Assembly (NCBI RefSeq): GCF_025515275.1
Contig: NZ_JAOPFU010000004.1
Location: 124,001-188,000 of the forward strand
Origin: Catenovulum sp. 2E275
GTDB lineage: Bacteria; Pseudomonadota; Gammaproteobacteria; Enterobacterales; Alteromonadaceae
Reading direction: 5' to 3'
DNA: 64,000 nt
The notes beneath the pieces were generated by a model, which ran no database searches, was not told the origin of the DNA, and saw nothing but the letters and a program-made list of their open reading frames with translations. Both the position numbers and the translations under genes were made by a program. This document shows positions 1 through 8,004 of the stretch, in pieces (position 1 is the stretch's first letter; every line of letters starts with the position of its first letter).

Positions 1-2765
1 CTAGAGCTGGCGGCATATCACGCAGAATCGAAGGTGATGAGCGCACTCAATTAAAAGAAACGCTTGCTAAATTATCTTTACCTAATGGTATGGGCTTAAT
101 TGTACGTACCGCTGGTGTTGGTAAAGCGTTTGAAGAGTTGGAATGGGATTTAAATGTTTTATTAAAGCATTGGGAATCTATCCAAAATGCTGCTAATTCA
201 CGCTCTGGTGCATTCTTAATTCATCAAGAAAGTAATGTGATAGTTCGAGCTATTCGTGACTATTTACGCCGAGATATTGGTGAAATTTTAATTGATCACC
301 CACAAGTTTATGAAAATGCTAAATCGCATATCGCGTTAGTACGTCCTGATTTTGTTAACCGAGTTAAGTTATATCAGGGTGAAGTGCCTTTATTTACTCA
401 CTTCCAAATTGAAAGCCAAATTGAATCTGCTTTTAAACGCGAAGTTCGCTTACCATCGGGTGGCTCAATTGTTATTGATCCAACGGAAGCTTTAACTTCA
501 ATTGATATCAACTCGTCTAAAGCAACTAAAGGCGGCGACATTGAAGAAACCGCACTTAATACAAACTTAGAAGCCGCAGATGAAATTGCTCGCCAATTAC
601 GTTTACGTGACTTAGGTGGCTTAGTTGTTATCGACTTTATTGATATGGGTCCTGCCCGTAACCAACGAGAAGTTGAAAACCGATTACGTGAAGCGGTTCG
701 TCCAGACCGTGCAAGAATCCAATTAGCACGAATTTCCCGTTTTGGTTTAATGGAAATGTCGCGCCAGCGTCTGCGCCCTTCTTTGGGTGAGAGTTCAAAT
801 ATGAGCTGTCCTCGCTGTCAAGGTACAGGGGTTGTTCGTTCAACAGAATCATTAGCGCTTTCTATTCTTCGTTTATTAGAAGAAGAAGCAATTAAAGAGA
901 ATACAGTTCAAGTACAGGCTCAGGTTCCGGTTGAAGTTGCTACTTATTTGTTAAACGAAAAACGTGGTGCAGTCCGTTTTATCGAAAAAGGCCATGATGT
1001 TAGAGTAGTTGTTGTACCCAATCCACATTTGGATACCCCAAACTATGAAGTCTCACGTGTCAAAATTGATGATTCAGGTGATGAGTTAAGTTACAAACTG
1101 ATCTCAAAACCAGAAGAAGATATGACTATTCCAATTTCTCCTTCAATTAAACCTTTGGAGAAAAAAGAAGAACCAGCTTTAAAAGGATTTGCAGCGCCAA
1201 GTGCCCCTGCTCCAACGGTAGCAGAAAAGCCGCAGGTTCAGATTAAAGCAGAACCAGCAAAACCTGGTTTATTAAGCCGATTATTTGGCTGGGTTAAATC
1301 TTTATTTGCAGGCTCTGATGAAACGGCCAAAAAAGAAGAAAATACCCAAAGAAAACCGGCGCCTAACCGTTCGAGATCAACTAACCGCAATAAACCTCGT
1401 TCGAACAAGCGTAATAATAAACGTACGCCTGGTAATCAAGCGAATAAAGATTCACGCTCGCAAGATGCAGATCAAAATGAGTTAGCGGATAATAAATCGC
1501 AAAAACCAAACCGTAATAATAAGAGTAATCCTCGTAAAAACCGCCCTAATAATAAAGAGCAAGGGCAGCAAAACGAGGTTCAGGAAGAAAGAGTAAAAGA
1601 GCGCAGAGCTCGCCGTCAGCAAAGACGTAAAGTCAGAGTTGATAAAAATACACAGCCTGAACAAGCTCAAAATACACAGGTTCAAGCTAAAGAATCAGAA
1701 AAACCACAAACGCAGGCTGTTAACCAAGCAGTCAACGAAGTGGCAAAAGAGGCTGTACCTGAAGCTTCAGTCCAGCCTAAACCACAAGTTAAGTCGGTTG
1801 AAGCGGAAGCAGTAAAAACAGATTCAGCACCAGTAACACCAGTTGAAAAACAGGATGAAGCTGTAACCAATCAGGTACATGAAGTAACACAAGCAATTAC
1901 GCACTATACTTCTGAACCAGAAAAAGTGACGGAAGTTAATCATCAGGAAGTTGTTGAACAACTGACAGATGCTGAGCCTGAACTTCAGCTTGAATTGCAT
2001 GAGCCACCAAAAGGTGATGCTAAAAACCGTCAACGTCGTGGTACGCGTCATTTAAGAGCAAATAGCCAACGTCGTCGCCGTAACCAAAACGAACAAGGTA
2101 ATGGTGAAACGGCTAATTATGATGCTTATTACAAAAAAACAGAGCAACAAAACGAGCTTGAGTTTGAAGTAATGCAGCATGCTGAAATTACTGAAGATCC
2201 TGTTCAAAGCCGTTATCCAGAAGAGTCGGATACAACAGCCCAGCCAGAAACCGCTGCGGCAGAAACGATACAACCGGCAAAAGCCAGTGAACAAATGCAG
2301 CATAGTTTACCACTGGATGAAGAGGTAGATATTCCAGCAGCGGCGGCAGCTGAAATAGAGCCGCAAGTTAACCCTACCGAAATTGCTCAACCAGTAGAGG
2401 CTAAAGTAGAACCACAAGCTGAAACAGTGATTGAGGAAGTCGTAGTAAGTGAAACGGCTGAACAGGTGGAAGAGCAAGCAGCTAAGCCTCAGGACAGTGA
2501 AACAAAAACTGAAACTGTAGCGCAAGCTGAAACGCCAGAAATCACTGAAGCTGTAAAATCACTTAACGTGAAAAAACATCAGGTCAGTGGATTTGCCAGT
2601 GCACCAATGACCCAAACTACACCGGCACAAATTAATGTCGAACAGGCATTAGTGATTGAGTCTATTCCGGCTGAATTACGTAGTGTAGTTATTAAGTCAG
2701 GTAAATATGGTGGTGCAAACGCAGCAACGGCTCGCAGCGCTTCACCCGCGACTGACGCAAGATAG
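1..2765 (+). CDS. rne: Ribonuclease E, 5'-truncated by the window edge
   Basis: Endoribonuclease that starts mRNA decay and processes rRNA and tRNA; it scaffolds the degradosome at the inner membrane. The reading frame is open from base 3, and the residues before the first ATG (base 90) match RNase E, so the true start lies outside the window. The two catalytic Asp codons, equivalent to E. coli D303 and D346, are at 504-506 (DINSS) and 633-635 (VIDFIDM). The zinc-link CPRC is at 807-818. After about base 1100 the protein becomes a disordered tail. It keeps an amphipathic membrane-targeting helix (PGLLSRLFGWVKSLF, 1263-1307), an Arg-rich RNA-binding stretch near 2030-2085, and a Gly/Ala-rich C-terminus resembling the PNPase-binding end of the E. 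coli enzyme. A hairpin terminator follows. Confidence 0.97.
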   Translation, partial: RAGGISRRIEGDERTQLKETLAKLSLPNGMGLIVRTAGVGKAFEELEWDLNVLLKHWESIQNAANSRSGAFLIHQESNVIVRAIRDYLRRDIGEILIDHPQVYENAKSHIALVRPDFVNRVKLYQGEVPLFTHFQIESQIESAFKREVRLPSGGSIVIDPTEALTSIDINSSKATKGGDIEETALNTNLEAADEIARQLRLRDLGGLVVIDFIDMGPARNQREVENRLREAVRPDRARIQLARISRFGLMEMSRQRLRPSLGESSNMSCPRCQGTGVVRSTESLALSILRLLEEEAIKENTVQVQAQVPVEVATYLLNEKRGAVRFIEKGHDVRVVVVPNPHLDTPNYEVSRVKIDDSGDELSYKLISKPEEDMTIPISPSIKPLEKKEEPALKGFAAPSAPAPTVAEKPQVQIKAEPAKPGLLSRLFGWVKSLFAGSDETAKKEENTQRKPAPNRSRSTNRNKPRSNKRNNKRTPGNQANKDSRSQDADQNELADNKSQKPNRNNKSNPRKNRPNNKEQGQQNEVQEERVKERRARRQQRRKVRVDKNTQPEQAQNTQVQAKESEKPQTQAVNQAVNEVAKEAVPEASVQPKPQVKSVEAEAVKTDSAPVTPVEKQDEAVTNQVHEVTQAITHYTSEPEKVTEVNHQEVVEQLTDAEPELQLELHEPPKGDAKNRQRRGTRHLRANSQRRRRNQNEQGNGETANYDAYYKKTEQQNELEFEVMQHAEITEDPVQSRYPEESDTTAQPETAAAETIQPAKASEQMQHSLPLDEEVDIPAAAAAEIEPQVNPTEIAQPVEAKVEPQAETVIEEVVVSETAEQVEEQAAKPQDSETKTETVAQAETPEITEAVKSLNVKKHQVSGFASAPMTQTTPAQINVEQALVIESIPAELRSVVIKSGKYGGANAATARSASPATDAR

Positions 2766-2785
2766 TATAGTAGTAAAACTAAATT

Positions 2786-2817
2786 ATAAGCAGCCTGACC
2801 ATCATCAGGCTGCTTAT
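2786..2817 (+). terminator. Rho-independent-type terminator of rne
   Basis: A perfect inverted repeat with arms AAGCAGCCTGA (2788-2798) and TCAGGCTGCTT (2805-2815), extendable by two A-T pairs, has a 6-nt loop and a T-rich 3' side. It starts about 20 bases after the rne stop codon. Confidence 0.8.
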
Positions 2818-3048
2818 TTGACATTTCTCTTTCGCTTAAATCCCCTACCTACCGATCACATTACTTGTTTTAATGCTTGTTTAAATTTATAAGCTATAAC
2901 CCGATCTAAAAACATAAAAGTAATTGCTCAACTAACAACCCATGACGGTTGCGCTATTGCTGATTCTGGCTTTGATTAATCAAAATATTAAAGTTAAAGA
3001 AAGAGACGAGTCAGAGCTGGATAAGGATGGGAAAAAATAGAAATAAAG

Positions 3049-3879
3049 CTATTCAATACTTGCTAAAGATTTACGAATATGAATATCGCTAAACACTTGA
3101 TTTTGAACCAATGTGATTAGTTTCTCTTTAACTAATTCCATAATTGCTAAAAAAGTAACGACCACGCCAGACTTCCCTTCTGTTACCTCAAAAAAGTCAG
3201 CAAAAGGAATGTATTGATTAGCATCAATGCTGTCCAGATAATCCAAAATAGCACTCATTCTGGCTCTGGTAGATAATACCTCAGGGGTAATATGATGATG
3301 TTGAAAGTTATCTGCGCGCTTTAAAACAGACGCAAAAGCCAGCGCCAGTTCTTTAAGTTCAACTTCGGGTTGAATAATAACCGGTTTGCAATTTTCGGCT
3401 ACAGCAACCGGAGCATAAAAAAAGTCTCTTTCATTACGAGGTAAATTATCTATGCCCTCAGCCGCCCTTTTAAAAATTTCATATTCCTGTAGCTGACGAA
3501 TTAAAGCTGCACGTGGATCTTCCTCTTCATCTTCTTCAACTTTTAATTTGGGCAATAAAATTCTGGATTTAATTTCGGCTAACATCGCCGCCATTACTAA
3601 ATATTCAGCCGCTAATTCCAAATTGACATCTTTCATTACCTCAACATATTCCATATATTGTTCAGTAATTTGATGAACCGGTAATTCAGCAATATCAAAT
3701 TTTTGGCGGCGAATTAAATACAATAATAAATCAAGCGGCCCTTCAAAAGATTCTAAAATAACTTCCAGCGCTTCGGGTGGAATAAACAAATCCTCAGGTT
3801 TTTCAATAACAGCTTCACCCCTAACATAAGCTAAGGGTAACTGCTGCTGGATTTGAATTTGAGGGTTAGCTTGGTTCAT
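3049..3879 (-). CDS. scpA: Segregation and condensation protein A (ScpA)
   Basis: Kleisin subunit that bridges SMC heads with ScpB and helps chromosome segregation. The N-terminal kleisin signature FEGPLDLLLYLIRRQKFDI is at about residues 45-63. It is followed by the mid-region helices containing an acidic EEDEEEDPRAAL stretch, and the C-terminal winged helix ends near residue 275. Length (276 aa) is normal for the family, with about 20 extra polar residues at the N-terminus. It is the last gene of a minus-strand unit rnm-yciO-scpA, starting 9 bases after the yciO stop. No scpB is visible next to it, so scpB must lie elsewhere. Confidence 0.93.
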   Translation of the reverse strand: MNQANPQIQIQQQLPLAYVRGEAVIEKPEDLFIPPEALEVILESFEGPLDLLLYLIRRQKFDIAELPVHQITEQYMEYVEVMKDVNLELAAEYLVMAAMLAEIKSRILLPKLKVEEDEEEDPRAALIRQLQEYEIFKRAAEGIDNLPRNERDFFYAPVAVAENCKPVIIQPEVELKELALAFASVLKRADNFQHHHITPEVLSTRARMSAILDYLDSIDANQYIPFADFFEVTEGKSGVVVTFLAIMELVKEKLITLVQNQVFSDIHIRKSLASIE

Positions 3880-3888
3880 AAATTGTCA

Positions 3889-4509
3889 TTAAACAAAAGC
3901 AGATATATCGCCATTGCCTTCACGCAATACCACAACTTCATCTTCTGACATATCAATCACACTGGTAGGTGTTTCGGATAAATTACCGCCGTGAATAATT
4001 AAATCAACCTGATGTTCAAGTGCATCACGGATTTCTTCCGGATCAGCTTCGGCAAACTCTTTACCCGGCAAAATTAAAGTGGATGACATAATAGGTTCAG
4101 CTAAACAAGCCAATAAATCTAACGTGATTTTATTATCAGGCACTCGTAAACCAATTGTTTTTTTCTTTTTATTTTGCAATAACTTAGGTGCTTCACGTGT
4201 TGCTTTTAAAATAAAAGTATAAGGCCCAGGCACACTATTTTTTAGCATTCTGAAAGTTTGGTTTTCTACTCTGGCATAAGTAGAAAGTTCCGATAATTCA
4301 CTACACACTAAAGTAAAATCATGATCTAACTCAAGCTGTCTTATCCGACAAATTCGCTCCAGGGCAGATTTATTACCAACCTGACAACCAATTGCATACC
4401 CCGAATCTGTCGGATACACCACAACACCGCCTTGTTTAATAATTTCACAGGCTTGTTGAATTAATCGTTTTTGTGGATTTTCCGGATGCACATAAAAAAA
4501 CTGGCTCAT
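3889..4509 (-). CDS. yciO: YciO, Sua5/YrdC-family protein
   Basis: Member of the L-threonylcarbamoyl-AMP synthase superfamily (Sua5/YrdC/YciO). The sequence is collinear with E. coli YciO at exactly the same length (206 aa), beginning MSQFFYVHPENPQ, with the nucleotide-binding region VVYPTDSGYAIGC at about residues 31-43 and the family motif KKKTIGLRVPDN near the middle. YciO in E. coli is not the main threonylcarbamoyladenosine synthase (that is TsaC), so the physiological role is less certain than the family. It starts 3 bases after the rnm stop, suggesting co-transcription or coupling. Confidence 0.92.
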   Translation of the reverse strand: MSQFFYVHPENPQKRLIQQACEIIKQGGVVVYPTDSGYAIGCQVGNKSALERICRIRQLELDHDFTLVCSELSELSTYARVENQTFRMLKNSVPGPYTFILKATREAPKLLQNKKKKTIGLRVPDNKITLDLLACLAEPIMSSTLILPGKEFAEADPEEIRDALEHQVDLIIHGGNLSETPTSVIDMSEDEVVVLREGNGDISAFV

Positions 4510-4512
4510 TAT

Positions 4513-5379
4513 TTACTCCATATTTATGGTTGCAGATACTTGCTCAAGGTGTGTCCAATTGCGCCATACCGGCTCACAAGTTTCTGGCAAATCTAAAGTT
4601 TTCCCTAATTCAGTATAAGGTGAAACTCGGTGAAAGTCAGATCCTTGTGATACTTTCAACTGAGCTTGATTCGCATAATTGACCAATTGAATGAGTTCAT
4701 TTTTATTTTGCCTTGGTAAAGCAGCTTCTATTGCATCGCCACCTGCAAGCTTAAATTCTTCAATTAATTTTTTAACCCACTTATTGGTCATATCGTAACG
4801 AGTTGGATGAGCCAACACAGCTTCACCGCCGGCTTGATGAATCCAATTAATCGCTTCTTCAATACTAATCCACATTGGTGCCACATAAGCTTTGGCACGG
4901 CGAGCTAAATATTTATCAAACGCTTGTTGAATATGACTGACATGGCCTGCTCTGAGTAAATATTTGGCAAAGTGAACTCGGCTAATGCTTTGCCCTTGGG
5001 CTATTTTTTTTACTTCATCAAAACAATTTTCAAAACCTATCGCTGCCAGTTTACCTGCAATTTTTTCGGCTCGTAAGTTACGTGTCGCAATTTGCTGAGT
5101 CAGTCTTTGCTGTAATAAACTATTGTTGCTGTCTATATTTAAACCAACAATATGGATCTCAAAACCATGCCAACTTGTTGATATTTCAACACCTTCGATT
5201 AAAGTTAGGTTGAGTTTATGTTTTTTGATAGCGGCTTTTGCTGGGGTGATCGCCGAGACTGTATCATGATCAGTAATGGCTAAAACATCAATTGCTTTAT
5301 TTTCAGCCCGTAATACTAATTCCTCTGGGCTTAGTTCGCCGTCAGAACAATTGGTGTGGCTATGTAAATCAAATCTCAT
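4513..5379 (-). CDS. rnm: PHP-domain 5'-3' exoribonuclease / 3',5'-nucleoside bisphosphate phosphatase (YciV/TrpH)
   Basis: PHP-fold metal-dependent enzyme; the E. coli orthologue (RNase AM, YciV) acts on 3',5'-bisphosphonucleotides and trims rRNA 5' ends. Visible metal ligands are DLHSHTNCSDG at residues 4-14, ITDHD around 35-39, EGVEIS around 61-66, LAHP near 190, and QGSDFH toward the C-terminus. At 288 aa it is close to the E. coli protein. It is divergent from the trp operon, the same arrangement as yciV (trpH) beside trp in E. coli, and leads the minus-strand unit with yciO and scpA. Confidence 0.93.
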   Translation of the reverse strand: MRFDLHSHTNCSDGELSPEELVLRAENKAIDVLAITDHDTVSAITPAKAAIKKHKLNLTLIEGVEISTSWHGFEIHIVGLNIDSNNSLLQQRLTQQIATRNLRAEKIAGKLAAIGFENCFDEVKKIAQGQSISRVHFAKYLLRAGHVSHIQQAFDKYLARRAKAYVAPMWISIEEAINWIHQAGGEAVLAHPTRYDMTNKWVKKLIEEFKLAGGDAIEAALPRQNKNELIQLVNYANQAQLKVSQGSDFHRVSPYTELGKTLDLPETCEPVWRNWTHLEQVSATINME

Positions 5380-5413
5380 TTAAAGCAGCTCATTTAATAA
5401 ATCTAAGGTCATC

Positions 5414-5446
5414 TAACTGGCTAAATGAATAAAAATAAGCCAGTTA
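5414..5446. promoter_or_regulatory. 9-bp inverted repeat between rnm and trpL
   Basis: Arms TAACTGGCT (5414-5422) and AGCCAGTTA (5438-5446) are perfect inverted repeats separated by 15 bases. They lie between the divergent rnm start and the proposed trp -35 box. The arms do not match the TrpR operator core CTAG, so this could be another operator, a leader hairpin for rnm, or chance. Function unknown. Confidence 0.35.
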
Positions 5447-5459
5447 CTTTTAAAAACAG

Positions 5460-5499
5460 TTGACTTTAACACAAATATGCGTTTCATTAGAGCTATTAT
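5460..5499 (+). promoter_or_regulatory. trpLp: Candidate trp operon promoter
   Basis: A TTGACT -35-like hexamer is at 5460-5465. With a 16-base spacer the -10 would be TTTCAT (5482-5487); a better isolated -10-like hexamer TATTAT is at 5494-5499 but lacks a well-spaced -35. Either would put the start just upstream of the leader peptide ATG at 5521. No clear TrpR operator palindrome was seen, so control may be mainly by attenuation. Confidence 0.35.
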
Positions 5500-5520
5500 T
5501 TTATCCAGCGAGAATTGAAC

Positions 5521-5577
5521 ATGAATTATACAACTTTAACTCACATTTGGTGGTGGCCTTCGTCTCGACGCGGGTAA
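5521..5577 (+). CDS. trpL: trp operon leader peptide (three consecutive Trp codons)
   Basis: An 18-codon ORF, MNYTTLTHIWWWPSSRRG, starts at ATG 5521 and stops at TAA 5575-5577. Three consecutive TGG codons lie at 5548-5556. The peptide is too short for routine ORF callers but sits exactly where a transcription-attenuation leader is expected: upstream of trpE and immediately before a GC-rich hairpin with a T-run. When charged tRNA-Trp is scarce the ribosome should stall on the WWW codons and free region 2 to pair with region 3. A weak purine-rich ribosome site (GCGAGAA) lies about 8 bases upstream of the ATG. Confidence 0.9.
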   Translation: MNYTTLTHIWWWPSSRRG

Positions 5578-5631
5578 GTTGTATTTATTGGATAAAGAAA
5601 TACAAAAAAGCCCGCATTTGCGGGCTTTTTT
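5530..5631 (+). promoter_or_regulatory. trp attenuator: alternative RNA structures
   Basis: Three mutually exclusive pairings can be read. Region 1:2 pairs ACAACTT (5530-5536) with AAGTTGT (5576-5582). The 2:3 antiterminator pairs GCGGG (5570-5574) and TTGTATTT (5579-5586) with AAATACAA (5598-5605) and CCCGC (5611-5615). The 3:4 terminator pairs GCCCGC (5610-5615) with GCGGGC (5620-5625), flanked by complementary A and T runs. Regions 2 and 3 thus compete as in classical trp attenuation. Confidence 0.88.
5604..5631 (+). terminator. Attenuator terminator hairpin of the trp leader
   Basis: A hairpin with stem GCCCGC/GCGGGC and loop ATTT is preceded by six A and followed by six T. It is a textbook intrinsic terminator placed 26 bases after the trpL stop codon and about 220 bases before trpE. 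Confidence 0.9.
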
Positions 5632-5744
5632 CTTTTCTGGATAGGTTACAATACTGCGGCAAACCAGAAGACAAAATAAAACAGATAAATAGAAGTCGAC
5701 AGAGTCAAATAAAATTCAAATCAGAAATAAAAGAGAGTACACCA

Positions 5745-5834
5745 GTGAGTTTATTGTTTAAAAATTTAGGTTGTTGGCGATGGCAAAACCAAACTTACTT
5801 TTTCAATCGAACCAATTTGAATTTTGCTAGCTAA
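5745..5834 (+). CDS. Candidate 29-aa small ORF between attenuator and trpE
   Basis: A GTG-initiated ORF at 5745 ends at TAA 5832-5834, 15 bases before trpE. A purine-rich AAGAGAG at 5731-5737 gives plausible ribosome-binding spacing. The product would begin (M)SLLFKNLGCWRWQNQTYFF, with two Trp residues close together. The same frame is open further upstream to 5460, but that upstream part crosses trpL and the attenuator and is not believable as protein. I do not recognise the peptide. It might couple translation to trpE or be a chance ORF in the leader. Confidence 0.3.
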   Translation: MSLLFKNLGCWRWQNQTYFFNRTNLNFAS

Positions 5835-5849
5835 TATTAAGAGCCTGAC

Positions 5850-7385
5850 ATGAGTAAACAATTTACAACAACCCAAGTAACCACCCAATATATAGCCGAT
5901 CCACTGGCTGTATATTCATCTTTAGCCAAAGATCATATCCATAGCCTGTTATTAGAATCGGCTGAAATCGACAGTAAAGACAATTTAAAAAGCATTTTAT
6001 TGTTAGATGCTTGTATTAGAATTGAATGTAATGGCCAGCAAGTTGATTTACTGGCGTTAAATCAAAACGGTGAAGCCGTACTCAGCAAGCTAAAACAAAC
6101 CTTAAAACATTACCTAACCACCCAAGAACCTCAACAAATCAGCTTTGTTTTTCCAAAACCTATTCAAGATTTAACCGAGGACGAGCGATTAAAAACAGCG
6201 AATCCATTTCAAGTATTGCGTAGCCTGTTAGCATTAAACACCCAAGATCAAACCCCGTTATTTTTAGGCGGTGTCTTTGGGTACGATTTAATTGGTGTGG
6301 TTGAAGAATTAACTCAGGTTGGTCAGGGTGAAAATACTTGTCCAGATTATGTATTTTATTTAGCTGAAACTTTATTAATAAGCGATCACCAAGATAAAAC
6401 TGGTGAGCTAATTCATTTTAATTTTAGTGAGTCAGAACAAACACACGCAGATAAAGTATTAGCAGATTACCAACAGCAACTGGGTTTATTACAAGCGCAT
6501 AATGAAGAAGCGATTTGCACTTATTTAACTCAAGACGATATCAAAGTCGATGTCAGTGATGAAACATTTTGTCAGTCTGTCGTTAAACTCAAAGAGCATA
6601 TTCGCGTGGGTGATATTTTTCAGGTGGTTCCGTCCAGAACGTTCAGCCTACCCTGCCCAGATTCTGTAGCTGCTTACCGTAAACTCAAAAAACAAAACCC
6701 TAGCCCATATATGTTTTACATGCGAGATAAACACTTTGAGTTATTTGGGGCATCTCCAGAATCTGCTGTCAAATATACCAAAGCGTCTAACGAGGTTGAG
6801 ATTTACCCAATAGCCGGTACACGTCGTCGAGGGTTTAACGATGATGGCAGTATTAATTTAGATTTAGATGCTCGTATTGAGCAAGAGCTACGCAGTGATA
6901 AAAAAGAACTAGCGGAGCACATGATGCTGGTTGATTTAGCACGTAATGATGTGGCCAGAGTATCAGAGCCCGGCACACGTTATGTTTGCGATTTACAAAA
7001 AGTAGACAGATATTCTTTTGTAATGCATTTGGTTTCTCGGGTTAAAGGCCAGTTGAGAGCCGATTTAGATGCGCTACATGCTTATCAGGCCTGTTTAAAT
7101 ATGGGAACTTTAGTTGGTGCACCTAAAGTAAAAGCCGCAGATTTAATTCGTCAGACCGAAAACAAACGACGCGGCAGTTATGGCGGTGCGGTTGGTTATT
7201 TAACCAGTGACGGTGATATGGACACCTGTATTGTGATCCGCTCAGCTTTTGTTGCTAACGGAACCGCGCATGTTCAGGCTGGAGCCGGTGTGGTATTTGA
7301 CTCAGTCCCTCAATCTGAGGCTGATGAAACCCGCAGTAAAGCACAAGCTGTTTTAAACGCTATTATCGCATCGCAGGAGGCTTAA
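5850..7385 (+). CDS. trpE: Anthranilate synthase component I
   Basis: Converts chorismate plus ammonia or glutamine-derived ammonia to anthranilate, the first step of Trp synthesis. The N-terminal domain carries the LLES motif (residues 34-37) that forms the Trp feedback site, so the enzyme should be Trp-inhibited. The chorismate-binding domain occupies roughly residues 230-505, with VGDIFQVVPSRTF, PIAGTRRRG and ELAEHMMLVDLARNDV visible. At 511 aa it has the usual length. It is the first structural gene after the attenuator, and its stop is followed 2 bases later by trpG, with an AGGAGG-type ribosome site for trpG inside the trpE end. Confidence 0.97.
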   Translation: MSKQFTTTQVTTQYIADPLAVYSSLAKDHIHSLLLESAEIDSKDNLKSILLLDACIRIECNGQQVDLLALNQNGEAVLSKLKQTLKHYLTTQEPQQISFVFPKPIQDLTEDERLKTANPFQVLRSLLALNTQDQTPLFLGGVFGYDLIGVVEELTQVGQGENTCPDYVFYLAETLLISDHQDKTGELIHFNFSESEQTHADKVLADYQQQLGLLQAHNEEAICTYLTQDDIKVDVSDETFCQSVVKLKEHIRVGDIFQVVPSRTFSLPCPDSVAAYRKLKKQNPSPYMFYMRDKHFELFGASPESAVKYTKASNEVEIYPIAGTRRRGFNDDGSINLDLDARIEQELRSDKKELAEHMMLVDLARNDVARVSEPGTRYVCDLQKVDRYSFVMHLVSRVKGQLRADLDALHAYQACLNMGTLVGAPKVKAADLIRQTENKRRGSYGGAVGYLTSDGDMDTCIVIRSAFVANGTAHVQAGAGVVFDSVPQSEADETRSKAQAVLNAIIASQEA

Positions 7386-7387
7386 TC

Positions 7388-7990
7388 ATGTCAAATCCAA
7401 CCAATACCACTGTTTTTTTATTAGATAATTTTGACTCATTTACTTACAACTTAGTGGATGAGTTAAAATCTATTGGTTATGAGCTTGTGGTTTACCGTAA
7501 CAATGTTAATCCGCAACTGATTTTTGATAAAATGCAAGCCTGTAAAAACTCAGTTGTGCTGATGTTATCGCCAGGTCCTGGTAACCCAAAAGAAGCTGGC
7601 TGCATGTTAGAACTAATTAAAATGGCTCGCGGGCACTTTCCAATTATCGGCATTTGTTTAGGCCATCAAGCAATTGTTGAAGCTTATGGCGGCAATGTTG
7701 GTGGCTCGGGTGAAATTGTGCATGGTAAAGCATCACCAATTGAACATAATGAGCATCAGGTATTTGATGGTTTATCTAACCCACTCTTTGTTGCGCGTTA
7801 TCACTCATTAATGGCAACTTTAGTCCCGGATTCTTTAGATGTGATTGCAAAAGTAAATGATATTCCAATGGCGGTTGTCAATGATCAAGAAAAAGTGCTT
7901 GGTTATCAATTTCATCCAGAAAGCATTTTGACCACTTATGGTTCTAAATTGCTGCGCCAAAGCCTGACGTTTTTAACCGAATCAAACTAA
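7388..7990 (+). CDS. trpG: Anthranilate synthase component II (glutamine amidotransferase)
   Basis: Class I glutamine amidotransferase that feeds ammonia to TrpE. The nucleophile elbow GICLGHQ carries the catalytic Cys and the HPES motif near residue 179 carries the catalytic His/Glu pair; the oxyanion strand is SPGPGNPKEAG. It is a stand-alone 200-aa protein, not fused to TrpD as in E. coli. It sits 2 bases after trpE and 14 bases before trpD. Confidence 0.96.
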   Translation: MSNPTNTTVFLLDNFDSFTYNLVDELKSIGYELVVYRNNVNPQLIFDKMQACKNSVVLMLSPGPGNPKEAGCMLELIKMARGHFPIIGICLGHQAIVEAYGGNVGGSGEIVHGKASPIEHNEHQVFDGLSNPLFVARYHSLMATLVPDSLDVIAKVNDIPMAVVNDQEKVLGYQFHPESILTTYGSKLLRQSLTFLTESN

Positions 7991-8004
7991 TTTAAGGACA
8001 GCCC

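Noticed and set aside
1482-2824. Stack of 60-83-codon minus-strand ORFs opposite rne
   Set aside because: They are shadows of the low-complexity RNase E tail: no ribosome sites, overlapping one another, no recognisable domains.
2971-2984. TTTGATTAATCAAA, resembling an FNR/CRP-type box
   Set aside because: The half-sites TTGAT/ATCAA are separated by two bases rather than four, and the site lies between two 3' gene ends rather than in a promoter.
5460-5744. Long TTG-initiated frame running through the trp leader
   Set aside because: It overlaps trpL and the attenuator hairpin, has no ribosome site at its start and no protein-like character; only its last 30 codons have a possible independent start.
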